From Pelomonas aquatica (GTDB taxonomy: Bacteria; Pseudomonadota; Gammaproteobacteria; Burkholderiales; Burkholderiaceae_C), in NCBI RefSeq assembly GCF_026712205.1, contig NZ_JAPPUW010000001.1, positions 62,001 to 126,000 on the forward strand: a stretch of DNA of 64,000 nucleotides, written 5' to 3'. Shown here piece after piece: positions 1 through 8,649 of this stretch (within the stretch, counting starts at the first letter, position 1; every line of letters starts with the position of its first letter). The notes below the pieces were generated by a model. The model saw nothing but the letters and a program-made list of their open reading frames with translations, searched no databases and had not been told where the DNA came from. The translations under genes were made by a program, and so were the position numbers.

Positions 1-2
1 AC

Positions 3-1289
3 GAACTGCGCCGTCATCGCAGCGAGCTCGAGAACATGATCGCTGACCGAACGGCCGAATTGCTCAGCACCCACCACGAGCTCGAAGCCTTCCTGGAGAA
101 CGCGTCCGTCGGCATCATCGCGACGGCCAACAACCGCGTGCAGCGGGGCAACAAGAAGTTCGCCGAGATGTTCGAGCTCGGCGACGTCCCGGCGCACGGC
201 CTGGAAACGCGACGCCTGTTCAAGAGCGACGAGGACTTCATGGCTCTGGGGCGGATTGCCTACCCGGTGCTGTCCCAGGGCGACTCCCTGCTTCACGAGA
301 TGGAGGTCTGCACGCTGGCGGGACATCGGCTGTGGGTGCAGATCATTGCCTATGTCGCCAGCCCTTCGGAGCCGACGGCGGGCACATGGTGGCTGTTGCA
401 GGACCGCACCGAAGTGCGTCGGGTGCAACGCGAGCTTGAGCTGAACTACGAGCGCATCAAGCAGACCAATTCGCGGCTCGAGGAGGCGCAGAACCAGTTG
501 CTGCAGTCCGAGAAGATGGCGTCCATCGGCCAACTCGCCGCCGGCGTCGCCCACGAGATCAACAACCCCATTGGGTTCGTCAGCTCCAACCTCGGGTCGC
601 TGCGGGGCTATATCGAGCCCGTCTTCGGACTGCTGGCCCTCCTCACGCGCCTGCCGGCCGCCACGCTGCCCGCCGAACTGATCGCCGAGGTCAAGCGCGT
701 CGACGACGCCGTCGACCTGGACTTCATTCAGCAGGACTTGCCGCAGTTGCTCAACGAGAGCGAGGACGGGTTGCTGCGAGTGAAGAAGATCGTCCAGGAC
801 CTGAAGGACTTTTCGCGCGTCGACCACGCCGACTGGCAGGACGCCGACCTCAACGCCGGCCTGGACTCCACGCTCAACGTCGTCATGAACGAGGTCAAGT
901 ACAAGGCCGAGGTGCGCAAGAACTATGGCGCGCTGCCACCGGTTCACTGCATCGCGGCCCAGCTGAACCAGGTCTTCATGAACCTCATCGTCAATGCGGC
1001 TCATGCCATCCCCGAACGTGGCACGATCACCCTGGCCAGCCGCGCGGAAAACGGCTGGGTCTGCATCGAGGTCGCCGACACCGGCACCGGCATGACCGAG
1101 GAGGTCAAGCGGCGCATCTTCGAGCCCTTCTTCACGACCAAGCCGGTCGGCAAGGGCACGGGACTGGGCCTGTCGCTCTCCTTCTCCATCGTGCAGAAGC
1201 ATCGCGGGCGTATCGAGGTGGACTCCCAGCCCGGCGCCGGCACGCGTTTTCGCGTTTGGATTCCTGTGCGGGCCACCCAGGCTGGCTGA
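3..1289 (+). CDS. PAS-domain sensor histidine kinase, 5' end missing
   Basis: The reading frame is already open at base 3, so the window starts inside the gene and the ATG at 36 is probably internal. What is visible is a soluble kinase: a charged coiled coil, a PAS-like sensor region (about residues 20-130 of the visible part), a second coiled coil, then a phosphoacceptor domain with GVAHEINNP (His near residue 184). The ATPase domain follows, with N-box FMNLIVNAAHAI, G1 DTGTGM and G2 GKGTGLGLS. All catalytic boxes are intact. No membrane segment is visible, so the signal may be cytoplasmic or sensed by the missing N-terminus. Family membership is clear; ligand and partner regulator are unknown. 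Confidence 0.93.
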   Translation, partial: ELRRHRSELENMIADRTAELLSTHHELEAFLENASVGIIATANNRVQRGNKKFAEMFELGDVPAHGLETRRLFKSDEDFMALGRIAYPVLSQGDSLLHEMEVCTLAGHRLWVQIIAYVASPSEPTAGTWWLLQDRTEVRRVQRELELNYERIKQTNSRLEEAQNQLLQSEKMASIGQLAAGVAHEINNPIGFVSSNLGSLRGYIEPVFGLLALLTRLPAATLPAELIAEVKRVDDAVDLDFIQQDLPQLLNESEDGLLRVKKIVQDLKDFSRVDHADWQDADLNAGLDSTLNVVMNEVKYKAEVRKNYGALPPVHCIAAQLNQVFMNLIVNAAHAIPERGTITLASRAENGWVCIEVADTGTGMTEEVKRRIFEPFFTTKPVGKGTGLGLSLSFSIVQKHRGRIEVDSQPGAGTRFRVWIPVRATQAG

Positions 1290-1440
1290 TGCAGCCGGGC
1301 GCCGCCTGCCGACGCACAGGCGCGCGATCTCGACGTTATGGCGCGAATTCGCGGGCCCGTTCGACGAGCGCAGCGCCCGACCGGACCGGCCCGCCTCGGC
1401 CGCGCGGACTCCCGGGCCTGGCGGTGATTTACGCTAGGGC

Positions 1441-3099
1441 ATGTCCAAAGAAGGTTTCGACACCATCATCGTCGGCGCCGGCACGGCCGGCTGCCTGCTC
1501 GCGAACCGCCTCAGCGCCGACCGGAACAAACGCGTGCTCCTCATCGAGGCCGGCGGCAAGGACGACTACCACTGGATCCACATCCCGGTCGGCTACCTCC
1601 ACTGCATCGGCAACCCGCGCACGGACTGGTGCTTCAACACCGAGGCCGAGCCGGGCCTGAACGGCCGCAGCCTGCGCTACCCGCGCGGCAAGGTGCTGGG
1701 CGGCTGCTCCAGCATCAACGGCATGATCTATATGCGCGGCCAGAGCCGCGACTACGAGCACTGGGCCGAGCTGACCGGCGACGACACCTGGCGCTGGGAA
1801 CGCGTGCTGCGCGCCTTCCGCCGCCACGAAAATCACTGGCGGCTGGACGCCCCCGCCGCCGCGCCCCAGGGCTTTGCCGCCGTGCACGGGCACCGGGGCG
1901 AATGGCGCGTCGAGCAGCAGCGCCTGCGCTGGCCCATCCTCGACGCCTTCGCCGCCGCCGCACAGCAGGCCGGCATCCCGGCCACCAGCGACTTCAACGC
2001 CGGCACCAACGAGGGCGTCGGCTATTTCGAGGTCAACCAGAAGAAGGGCTGGCGCTGGAACACGGCCCAGGCCTTCCTGCGCCCGACGGCCCTGGGCCGG
2101 CCCAACTTCGAGCTGTGGACCGGCGCCCAGGTGCGCAAGCTGCGCCTGATGCACGACAGCTCCGGCGCCGGCGGCCTGCGCTGCAGCGGCGTCGAGGTGC
2201 TGACGCCGCATGGCGTGGAGCAGCCGTGGCTGAACTCGGGCGGCGAGGTCATTCTTGCGGCCGGCTCAGTAGGCTCGCCGCAGATCCTGCAGCTCAGCGG
2301 CCTGGGGCCGGGTGCGCTGCTGCAGGGCCTGGGCCTGACCGTGGAGAAAGACCTGCCCGGCGTCGGCGCCAACCTGCAGGACCACCTGCAGATCCGCGCC
2401 GTCTACAAGGTGCAGGGCGCCAGCACGCTGAACACCCGCGCCGCCACCTGGTGGGGCAAGGCCATGATCGGCCTGGAATACGCGCTGCGCCGCAGCGGCC
2501 CGATGAGCATGGCGCCGTCGCAGCTCGGCGCCTTCACGCGCTCCAGCCCCGACCGCGCCTGGCCGGACCTGCAGTACCACGTCCAGCCGCTGTCGCTGGA
2601 CGCCTTCGGCGAGCCGCTGCACGGCTTCGACGCGTTCACGGCCAGCGTCTGCAACCTGAACCCGACGAGCCGCGGCACGGTGCGCATCACGGCGCCCGAC
2701 GTGGCAGTGGCGCCGGCCATCCGGCCCCATTACCTCAGCACCGACGAGGACCGCCGCATCGCCGCCGAAAGCCTGCGGCTGACGCGCCGCATCGTGTCGC
2801 AGCCGGCACTGGCCGCCTTCAAGCCCGAGGAATACCGGCCCGGGCCGCAATACCAGACCGACGAGGAACTGGCGCGCCTGGCCGGCGACATCGCGACGAC
2901 CATCTTCCACCCCGTGGGCACCTGCAAGATGGGCCGCCCGTCCGACCCGATGGCCGTCACCGACCCGCGGCTGCGCGTGCGCGGCGTGACCGGCCTGCGC
3001 GTGGCCGACGCGAGCGTGATGCCGACGATCACGAGCGGGAACACGAACTCGCCGACGCTGATGATTGCGGAGAAGCTGGCGGGGTGGATGGGGGGCTGA
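1441..3099 (+). CDS. GMC family FAD-dependent oxidoreductase
   Basis: A 552-residue flavoprotein of the glucose-methanol-choline family, close in length to choline and other alcohol dehydrogenases. It has the N-terminal FAD-binding glycine motif VGAGTAG (residues 10-16), the GMC signature around PRGKVLGGCSSING, and the C-terminal HPVGTCKMG and NTNSPTLMIAEK segments that carry the FAD contacts and active site. It probably oxidises a primary alcohol. No signal peptide is seen. There is no betaine aldehyde dehydrogenase or BetI next to it, so a choline role is not supported. It stands alone, 150 bases after the kinase. Confidence 0.93.
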   Translation: MSKEGFDTIIVGAGTAGCLLANRLSADRNKRVLLIEAGGKDDYHWIHIPVGYLHCIGNPRTDWCFNTEAEPGLNGRSLRYPRGKVLGGCSSINGMIYMRGQSRDYEHWAELTGDDTWRWERVLRAFRRHENHWRLDAPAAAPQGFAAVHGHRGEWRVEQQRLRWPILDAFAAAAQQAGIPATSDFNAGTNEGVGYFEVNQKKGWRWNTAQAFLRPTALGRPNFELWTGAQVRKLRLMHDSSGAGGLRCSGVEVLTPHGVEQPWLNSGGEVILAAGSVGSPQILQLSGLGPGALLQGLGLTVEKDLPGVGANLQDHLQIRAVYKVQGASTLNTRAATWWGKAMIGLEYALRRSGPMSMAPSQLGAFTRSSPDRAWPDLQYHVQPLSLDAFGEPLHGFDAFTASVCNLNPTSRGTVRITAPDVAVAPAIRPHYLSTDEDRRIAAESLRLTRRIVSQPALAAFKPEEYRPGPQYQTDEELARLAGDIATTIFHPVGTCKMGRPSDPMAVTDPRLRVRGVTGLRVADASVMPTITSGNTNSPTLMIAEKLAGWMGG

Positions 3100-3157
3100 G
3101 CCGCCACTGAGCCGCCCAGGCGCCGGGCCGAAGGCCACGTCAGGGACAATTGCCCGG

Positions 3158-5074
3158 GTGGAAACTCCCGCCGCAACGAAGCTTCGCGTGCTCTCCGTCA
3201 TCCCCCCGATGACGCAGCTGAACACGCCCTACCCGTCCACCGCCTACCTGACCGGCTTCCTGCGCTCGCAGGGTGTCGCCGCGCAGCAGGTGGACCTGGC
3301 GCTGGCCCTCGTGCTGGACTTGTTCTCGCCCGCCGGCCTCGCGCAGATCCACGCGTGCGTCCAGGCCCTGCCCGACGACCGGCGCACGCCGCAGACCGCC
3401 TGGTTCGCCGCCGAGTTCGGGCCCATTGCCGCCGCCACGCCGCGGGCGCTGGCCTTTCTGCAGGGCCGCGACCCGACGCTGGCGCATCGCATCAACACGC
3501 GCTGCTTCCTGCCCGAGGGCGTGCGCTTCGCGTCGCTGGACCATTACATCGGCGCGGAGGGCGAAGACCCGCTGGCCTGGGCCTTCGGTGCGCTGGGCCT
3601 GCAGGACCGCGCCCGCCACCTGGCCACGCTGTTCCTGAACGACCTCGCCGACGTGCTGCGCGACGCGGTGGACCCGCGCTTCGAGTTCGTCCGCTATGCC
3701 GAGAAGCTGGCCGCGGCCCAGCCGCATTTCGACCCGCTGGCCGAGGCCCTGGCCGAGCCGCCGCATCTGATCGATGCGACGCTGCAGCGCCTGGCGCTGG
3801 AGGCGCTGCAAACCCATGCGCCCGATGTCGTGCTGCTGTCCGTGCCCTTCCCCGGGTCGGTCTACGCGGCGCTGCGCATCGCACAGGCCATCAAGGCCGC
3901 GCGGCCCGAGGTGGCGTGCGTGCTGGGCGGCGGCTATGTGAACACCGAGCTGCGCGAGCTCGCCGAGCCGCGGCTGTTCGACTTCGTCGACTATGTGACG
4001 CTGGATGCCGGCGAGCGGCCGCTGCTGGCGCTGCTCGAACACCTCTCGGGCAAGCGCTCGAAGGCGCGGCTCGTGCGCAGCTTCTGGCGCGACGACGGGA
4101 CCGTGACGTACACCAACTTCGTCGAGCCCGACATCGCCTTCGACGCCGTCGGCACGCCGACCTGGGACGGGCTGCCGCTGGACCGCTATCTGTCGCTGCT
4201 GGACATGCTCAACCCGATGAACCGGCTGTGGAGCGACGGGCGCTGGAACAAGCTGACCGTGGCCCACGGCTGCTACTGGAAGAAGTGCAGCTTCTGCGAC
4301 GTCAGCCTGGACTACATCTCGCGTTACGAGGCGGCGTCTGCCTCCGTGCTGGTGGACCGCATCGAAGCCATCGTGAGGGAGACCGGGCAAACCGGCTTCC
4401 ATTTCGTCGACGAGGCCGCGCCGCCCAAGGCGCTGAAGGCCCTTGCGGAAGAACTGCTGCGGCGGGGCGTGGCCATCAGCTGGTGGGGCAATATCCGCTT
4501 TGAAAAAACCTTCACGCCGGAGCTCTGCCAGTTGCTGGCCGACAACGGCTGCATCGCGATCTCGGGCGGGCTGGAGGTGGCGTCCGACCGGCTGCTGAAG
4601 CTGATGAAGAAGGGCGTCAGCGTCGAGCAGGTGGCGCGCGTCACCAAGGCTTTTGCCGATGCCGGCGTGCTCGTGCATGCCTATCTGATGTACGGCTTCC
4701 CGACGCAGACGACGCAGGACACCGTGGACGCGCTGGAATACGTGCGCCAGCTGTTCGAGAACGGCTGCATCCACAGCGGCTTCTTCCACCGCTTCGCCTG
4801 CACCGTGCATTCGCCGGTGGGCCTGAACCCGGCTGACTACGGCGTCACGCTGCAGCCGCTGCCGCCGGGGCGCTTCGCGAAGAACGACATCGCCTTCATC
4901 GACCCGACGCCCACCGACCACGACGGCCTCGGCCAGGGGCTGAAAAAGGGCCTCTACAACTTCATGCACGGCATCGGCGTCGACAGCGACATCCGCAGCT
5001 GGTTCCCGGTGCGCGTGCCCAGGACGACGGTGCCGCGGCAGTTTGTCGAACGTGCCCTCGCCAACCAGCGCTGA
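3158..5074 (+). CDS. B12-binding domain radical SAM protein
   Basis: I chose the GTG at 3158 (638 residues) because the B12-binding-like N-terminal fold begins just after it (LRVLSVIPPMTQLNTPY). The open frame extends upstream to 3065, but that part overlaps the GMC gene and shows no homology. The radical SAM core carries Cys372, Cys377 and Cys380, a CX4CX2C spacing instead of the usual CX3CX2C. Downstream segments such as FHFVDEAAPPKAL and the GGLEVASDRLLKLM region are typical of this class. These proteins use a [4Fe-4S] cluster and SAM, with cobalamin, for methylation or rearrangement. The substrate is unknown, and no precursor peptide or biosynthetic partner lies beside it. Confidence 0.88.
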   Translation: METPAATKLRVLSVIPPMTQLNTPYPSTAYLTGFLRSQGVAAQQVDLALALVLDLFSPAGLAQIHACVQALPDDRRTPQTAWFAAEFGPIAAATPRALAFLQGRDPTLAHRINTRCFLPEGVRFASLDHYIGAEGEDPLAWAFGALGLQDRARHLATLFLNDLADVLRDAVDPRFEFVRYAEKLAAAQPHFDPLAEALAEPPHLIDATLQRLALEALQTHAPDVVLLSVPFPGSVYAALRIAQAIKAARPEVACVLGGGYVNTELRELAEPRLFDFVDYVTLDAGERPLLALLEHLSGKRSKARLVRSFWRDDGTVTYTNFVEPDIAFDAVGTPTWDGLPLDRYLSLLDMLNPMNRLWSDGRWNKLTVAHGCYWKKCSFCDVSLDYISRYEAASASVLVDRIEAIVRETGQTGFHFVDEAAPPKALKALAEELLRRGVAISWWGNIRFEKTFTPELCQLLADNGCIAISGGLEVASDRLLKLMKKGVSVEQVARVTKAFADAGVLVHAYLMYGFPTQTTQDTVDALEYVRQLFENGCIHSGFFHRFACTVHSPVGLNPADYGVTLQPLPPGRFAKNDIAFIDPTPTDHDGLGQGLKKGLYNFMHGIGVDSDIRSWFPVRVPRTTVPRQFVERALANQR

Positions 5075-5135
5075 TGTTCACCTTCACCCTCGGCCCGGGC
5101 TGGGGCCCGCTCACCACACCCGCTGAGGCAGCACC

Positions 5136-5566
5136 ATGCAAAGACGCCACCTGCTCTCTCTCGCCGCACTGCCGCTGGCCGCGCAGGCCGCGACCGTCCG
5201 CACCCGCGTGGACACGCCGCTCGGCCCCTTCGCCATCGAGGTCGATACCGCCGTCGCGCCCATCACGGTCGCCAACTACCCGGCCTATATGGACCGAGGC
5301 CTGCTGGAAAGGGCCTGCGCCACCGCGACGGCACGGTCTCGATGGCGCGCGGCGCGCCCGGCACGGCGGCGGCCGAGTTCTTCGTCTGCATCGGCGACCA
5401 GCCCGAGCTGGACTACGGCGGCCATCGCAACCCCGACGGCCAGGGCTTCGCCGCCTTCGGTCGCGTCGTGCAGGGCATGGAGGTCGTGCGCGCGCTGCAC
5501 GCGCGGGCCGGCGCCAAGCAGTGGCTGAGAACACCCATCGCGATAGGTCCCGTGCAACGCAGCTGA
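5136..5566 (+). pseudogene. Cyclophilin-type peptidyl-prolyl isomerase, broken by deletion and frameshift
   Basis: The first half (from ATG 5136) encodes a signal peptide (MQRRHLLSLAALPLAAQA) and the cyclophilin start (TPLGPFAIEV, then APITVANYPAYMDRGLLE). The second half, in another frame from about 5318, encodes GTVSMARG, AEFFVCIGDQPELDYGG and FGRVVQGMEVVRALH, the usual cyclophilin C-terminus. The stretch that should lie between them, which includes the catalytic FxR region, is missing and the frame changes at the junction near 5305-5318. An intact homologue would be a periplasmic PPIase of about 185 residues. Either a true loss-of-function deletion or an assembly error at a short GGCCTG repeat flanking the junction. 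Confidence 0.8.
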
Positions 5567-5618
5567 ACCACTTTATTGGTGCGATGCACAATCACCGCAT
5601 CCAAACGGAGGTGCGGCG

Positions 5619-6383
5619 ATGCGGCGGGTCGTGTTCAACCAGAAGGGCGGCGTGGGCAAGTCCACGATCACGAGCAATCTCGCGGCGATTGCCGCGGCCG
5701 CGGGCCAGCGCGTGCTCGTCATCGACCTGGACTGCCAGGCCAACACGACGCGCTATCTGCTCGGCGACGCGGCGGACGAGGAGCACGCCGGCTCGGCCGC
5801 CTTCTTCGCGCAGACGCTGAAGTTCAGCGTGCGCGAGGTGGACACCGGCGAGTTCGTCGTCCCGAGCGCCTGGGAGAACCTGGACGTGATGCCGGCCTCG
5901 GCCGAGCTGGACGAGCTGCACGGCAAGCTGGAGAGCCGCTACAAGATCTACAAGCTGCGCAATGCGCTGCAGCTGCTGGACGACCAGTACGACGAGATCT
6001 GGATCGACACGCCGCCGGCGCTGAACTTCTACACGCGCTCGGCGCTGATTGCGGCCCAGGGCTGCCTGATCCCCTTCGACTGCGACGACTTCTCGCGCCG
6101 CGCGCTCTACGGGCTGCTGGAGGCGGTCGAGGAGATCCGCGCCGACCATGCGCCCGAGCTGAGCGTGGAGGGCATCGTCGTCAACCAGTTCCAGGCCCGC
6201 GCGACGCTGCCGCAGCGCGTCGTGCAGGAGCTGCTGGACGAGGGCCTGCCGGTGCTGCAGCCCTTCCTGTCCAGCAGCGTCAAGGTGAAGGAGTCGCACG
6301 AGCTGAGCCGGCCCATGATCCACCTGGACGCGCGCCACAAGCTGACGCAGGAGATGCTGGCGCTGTACGAGTCGCTCGGCTGA
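5619..6383 (+). CDS. ParA/Soj-family ATPase, orphan
   Basis: A 254-residue ParA-type ATPase with the deviant Walker A KGGVGKS (residues 9-15), IDLDCQAN as the A' motif, and the Walker B-like IWIDTPP. A good ribosome site (GGAGG) precedes the ATG. No parB homologue or obvious parS site lies beside it, so it is unlikely to be the chromosomal segregation ParA; more likely it positions another cargo such as a membrane or polar complex. It ends where a structured repeat begins and faces the kinase gene on the other strand. Confidence 0.9.
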   Translation: MRRVVFNQKGGVGKSTITSNLAAIAAAAGQRVLVIDLDCQANTTRYLLGDAADEEHAGSAAFFAQTLKFSVREVDTGEFVVPSAWENLDVMPASAELDELHGKLESRYKIYKLRNALQLLDDQYDEIWIDTPPALNFYTRSALIAAQGCLIPFDCDDFSRRALYGLLEAVEEIRADHAPELSVEGIVVNQFQARATLPQRVVQELLDEGLPVLQPFLSSSVKVKESHELSRPMIHLDARHKLTQEMLALYESLG

Positions 6384-6387
6384 GCTT

Positions 6388-6515
6388 GTATTCCGGGCCG
6401 AGCGCCGGGCCGCTCCCAAGCCGGCCCGCGCCGGCGATGTGCTCGACGGTCGAGCCGTCGAGCATCGCCGCCCCCGCGGGGGCGGACCAGCGTACCCGCT
6501 GGGCCGGGGGCTCCG
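6388..6515. repeat. Convergent-gene palindromic repeat, copy 1 (inverted)
   Basis: This gap separates the 3' ends of two convergent genes. Bases 6433-6469 form a 7-bp stem, a 2-nt bulge, an 8-bp stem and a 5-nt loop. The same architecture recurs at 29918-29954 and 39611-39647 in the opposite orientation. Flanking sequence also matches: the stretch around 6393-6430 is the reverse complement of the CGGGCCGGCTTGGGG...GCGCTCGGCCCGGAA part of copy 3. Stem bases differ between copies but remain paired. Confidence 0.8.
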
Positions 6516-6518
6516 TGC

Positions 6519-7901
6519 TCAGGGCCGCGGCAGCGTGAGGCGCACGCGCAGGCCGGGGCCGGCGTGCGCGTCCAGCAGCTCCAGCCGGCCGCCGTGGCGG
6601 CTGGCGATGTCGGCCGCGATGGCCAGGCCCAGGCCGCTGCCGATGCCGACGGCGCTGCTGCCGCGCCGGAAGCGCTGCGTCGCCGCCGCGCGCTCGGCCG
6701 GCGGGATGCCCGGGCCGTTGTCCTCCACCTCCAGCCACGGCCCTGCGGCGTCGCTGCCGCAGCGCACCGTGATGCGGGCGTCGGGGCCGGCGTAGTTGAC
6801 GGCGTTGTGGATCAGGTTCTCGAGCAGCTCGCGCAGCAGGAAGGCATGGCCCAGGGCCGGCGCGTCGGCCAGCTCGAAGCCCAGGTCCACGCCGCTGGGC
6901 AGCGCGCGATGGGCCCAGTCCTGGCCGCTCTCGGTGGCGATGTCGCGCAGGTTCAGCGCGGCGCCGACGTCGACGCTGCGGTCCTCGGCGCGCGCCAGCG
7001 ACAGCAGCTGCTGGGCCAGCCGCGCGCTGCGCTGCACGCGCTGGCGCAGCCGGGCCAGCAGCGGGTCCAGGCGCTGGTCGTGAGGCTCCAGCAGGGCCAG
7101 CTCGATCTCGGTCTGCAGCGAGGTCAGCGGCGTGCGCAGCTGGTGGGCCGCATCGGCCAGGAATTCGCGCTGCGTCTCGGCCGCGCTCGCCAGGCGCTCG
7201 AACAGGCGATTGAAGGCGGACTGCAGCGGCACCAGCTCGCGCGGCATGCGGGCCGACAGCGGCGTCAGCCGGTGCAGGTCGCGGTGCTCCAGCTCGGCGC
7301 TGAGCTCGGTCAGCGGCGACAGGCCCTGGCGGATGGTCCACCAGGCGGCCAGCGCCAGCAGCAGGGTCAGGCCGGCGCCGTTCAGCGCGACCAGGCCGCC
7401 GATCTCGCTCTGCAGCGCGTCGCGCTTGTGCAGGGTCTCGGCCACCAGCACCTGGCAGACGCCCGCGCCGCAGTCCTGGCCGAGCTGGGCCAGGCGCAGC
7501 TCACGCCCGCGCAGCCGGACTTCGCCGTAATAGGTGCCGCCCACGGGCTGCGCGGCCGGGCGCGGCTGCAGTTCGGCCAGACCGGCGTCGCCCTGCAACA
7601 CCTCGCCGTGCGGGCCGAGCACGAGGTAGAAGACGTCGTCCTGGCGGTCGAAGCGCAGCGCGCGGTCCATCGTCGCGCTGATGTCGATGCGCGGTTCGCC
7701 GCCGCGGACGTCGATCTGGCCCGCCAGCGTCAGCGCCGTGTCTTCCAGGGCCTCGTCCAGCCAGGTCTGTGCGCTGTGCTGGACCTGCTCGTAGAGGGCG
7801 AGGCCCAGCAGCGGCAGGCCCACCAGCAGCGGCAGTATCAGGCCGACGAACAGCCGGCGCTGCAGGCTGGCACGCACGCGGCCGCTCAATGCCTCGGCCA
7901 C
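6519..7901 (-). CDS. Two-component sensor histidine kinase, TctE/QseC type
   Basis: A 460-residue membrane kinase starting at a GTG directly after the TGA of the upstream response regulator. It has an N-terminal membrane helix (about residues 14-34), a periplasmic domain resembling the 2CSK_N type of TctE-like kinases, a second membrane helix near 155-175, a HAMP-like linker, H-box DAAHQLRTPL, N-box ENLIHNAVNY, G1 DNGPGIP and G2 GLGLAIAAD. Two cysteines in the sensor domain (GQDCGAGVC) could form a disulphide. Cotranscribed with the regulator; the stimulus cannot be read from the sequence. Confidence 0.95.
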   Translation of the reverse strand: MAEALSGRVRASLQRRLFVGLILPLLVGLPLLGLALYEQVQHSAQTWLDEALEDTALTLAGQIDVRGGEPRIDISATMDRALRFDRQDDVFYLVLGPHGEVLQGDAGLAELQPRPAAQPVGGTYYGEVRLRGRELRLAQLGQDCGAGVCQVLVAETLHKRDALQSEIGGLVALNGAGLTLLLALAAWWTIRQGLSPLTELSAELEHRDLHRLTPLSARMPRELVPLQSAFNRLFERLASAAETQREFLADAAHQLRTPLTSLQTEIELALLEPHDQRLDPLLARLRQRVQRSARLAQQLLSLARAEDRSVDVGAALNLRDIATESGQDWAHRALPSGVDLGFELADAPALGHAFLLRELLENLIHNAVNYAGPDARITVRCGSDAAGPWLEVEDNGPGIPPAERAAATQRFRRGSSAVGIGSGLGLAIAADIASRHGGRLELLDAHAGPGLRVRLTLPRP

Positions 7902-8570
7902 TCAGCCGATTTCCTCGAGCAGATAGCCCAGGCCGCGCACGGTGCGCAGCTGCACGCCGCCGGGCTCGATCTTGGCGCGCAGGCGCGACAGGCAGACCTC
8001 GATGGCGTTGTCGCTGACACCCTGGTCCCAGGCATTGCTGGCCAGCGCGATGTGCTCCTTGGGCACGACCTTGCCGGCGCGCGCCATCAGGAAGCCCAGC
8101 ACGTCCCACTCGCGCGCCGACAAGGCCAGCGGCTCCTCGTCGATGTAGGCGCGGCGCGCCTCCTGGTCGATGCGCAGGCGGGCCAGCTGCAGCTGGTTGC
8201 TGGTGCGCGCCTGGCTGCGGCGCACCAGCGCGCGGGCGCGGGCGACCAGCTCGGTCAGCGCGAAGGGCTTGACGAGGTAGTCGTCGGCGCCGCCCTCCAG
8301 GCCGCGCACGCGGTCTTCCACCGCGTCGCGGGCGGTCAGGATCAAGGTGGGCACCGACAGGCCGTCGGCGCGCACGCGGCGCAGCGTCTCGAAGCCGTCG
8401 ATGCCGGCCAGGCCGATGTCGAGGATGAGCAGGTCGTAGGCGTCCTCGCGCAGCGAGCGCGGCACCGGCTCGCCGCGCGCCGTGCAGTCCACCACCCAGC
8501 CCTGGGAGCGCAACGCGCGGGCGGTGGTTTCGACGAGTTGTTCGTCGTCTTCGACGAGCAGGATGCGCAT
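7902..8570 (-). CDS. OmpR-family response regulator
   Basis: I start the gene at the ATG at 8570 (222 residues), since the receiver domain begins immediately (MRILLVEDDEQ); an in-frame ATG at 8621 would add 17 unrelated residues. Receiver domain with the acidic pocket EDD and phosphoacceptor Asp51 (LLILDIG), the conserved Thr in LTARD and Lys in VKPF, followed by a winged-helix DNA-binding domain (SAREWDVLGFL, VRGLGYLLEE). It is the partner of the downstream kinase. The 79-base gap to the divergent hydrolase gene must hold both promoters. Confidence 0.95.
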   Translation of the reverse strand: MRILLVEDDEQLVETTARALRSQGWVVDCTARGEPVPRSLREDAYDLLILDIGLAGIDGFETLRRVRADGLSVPTLILTARDAVEDRVRGLEGGADDYLVKPFALTELVARARALVRRSQARTSNQLQLARLRIDQEARRAYIDEEPLALSAREWDVLGFLMARAGKVVPKEHIALASNAWDQGVSDNAIEVCLSRLRAKIEPGGVQLRTVRGLGYLLEEIG

Positions 8571-8649
8571 GGTGGGAAGTATGGCGCCGGGTGGGCCGGG
8601 GTGCTGACATGGGGCTGTCACATAGTCAGCTCACGGCAAGGCTTGAGTC

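Noticed and set aside
3065-3157. Upstream extension of the radical SAM frame into the GMC gene
   Set aside because: It overlaps the GMC C-terminus and has no homology; the B12-type fold starts right after the GTG at 3158.
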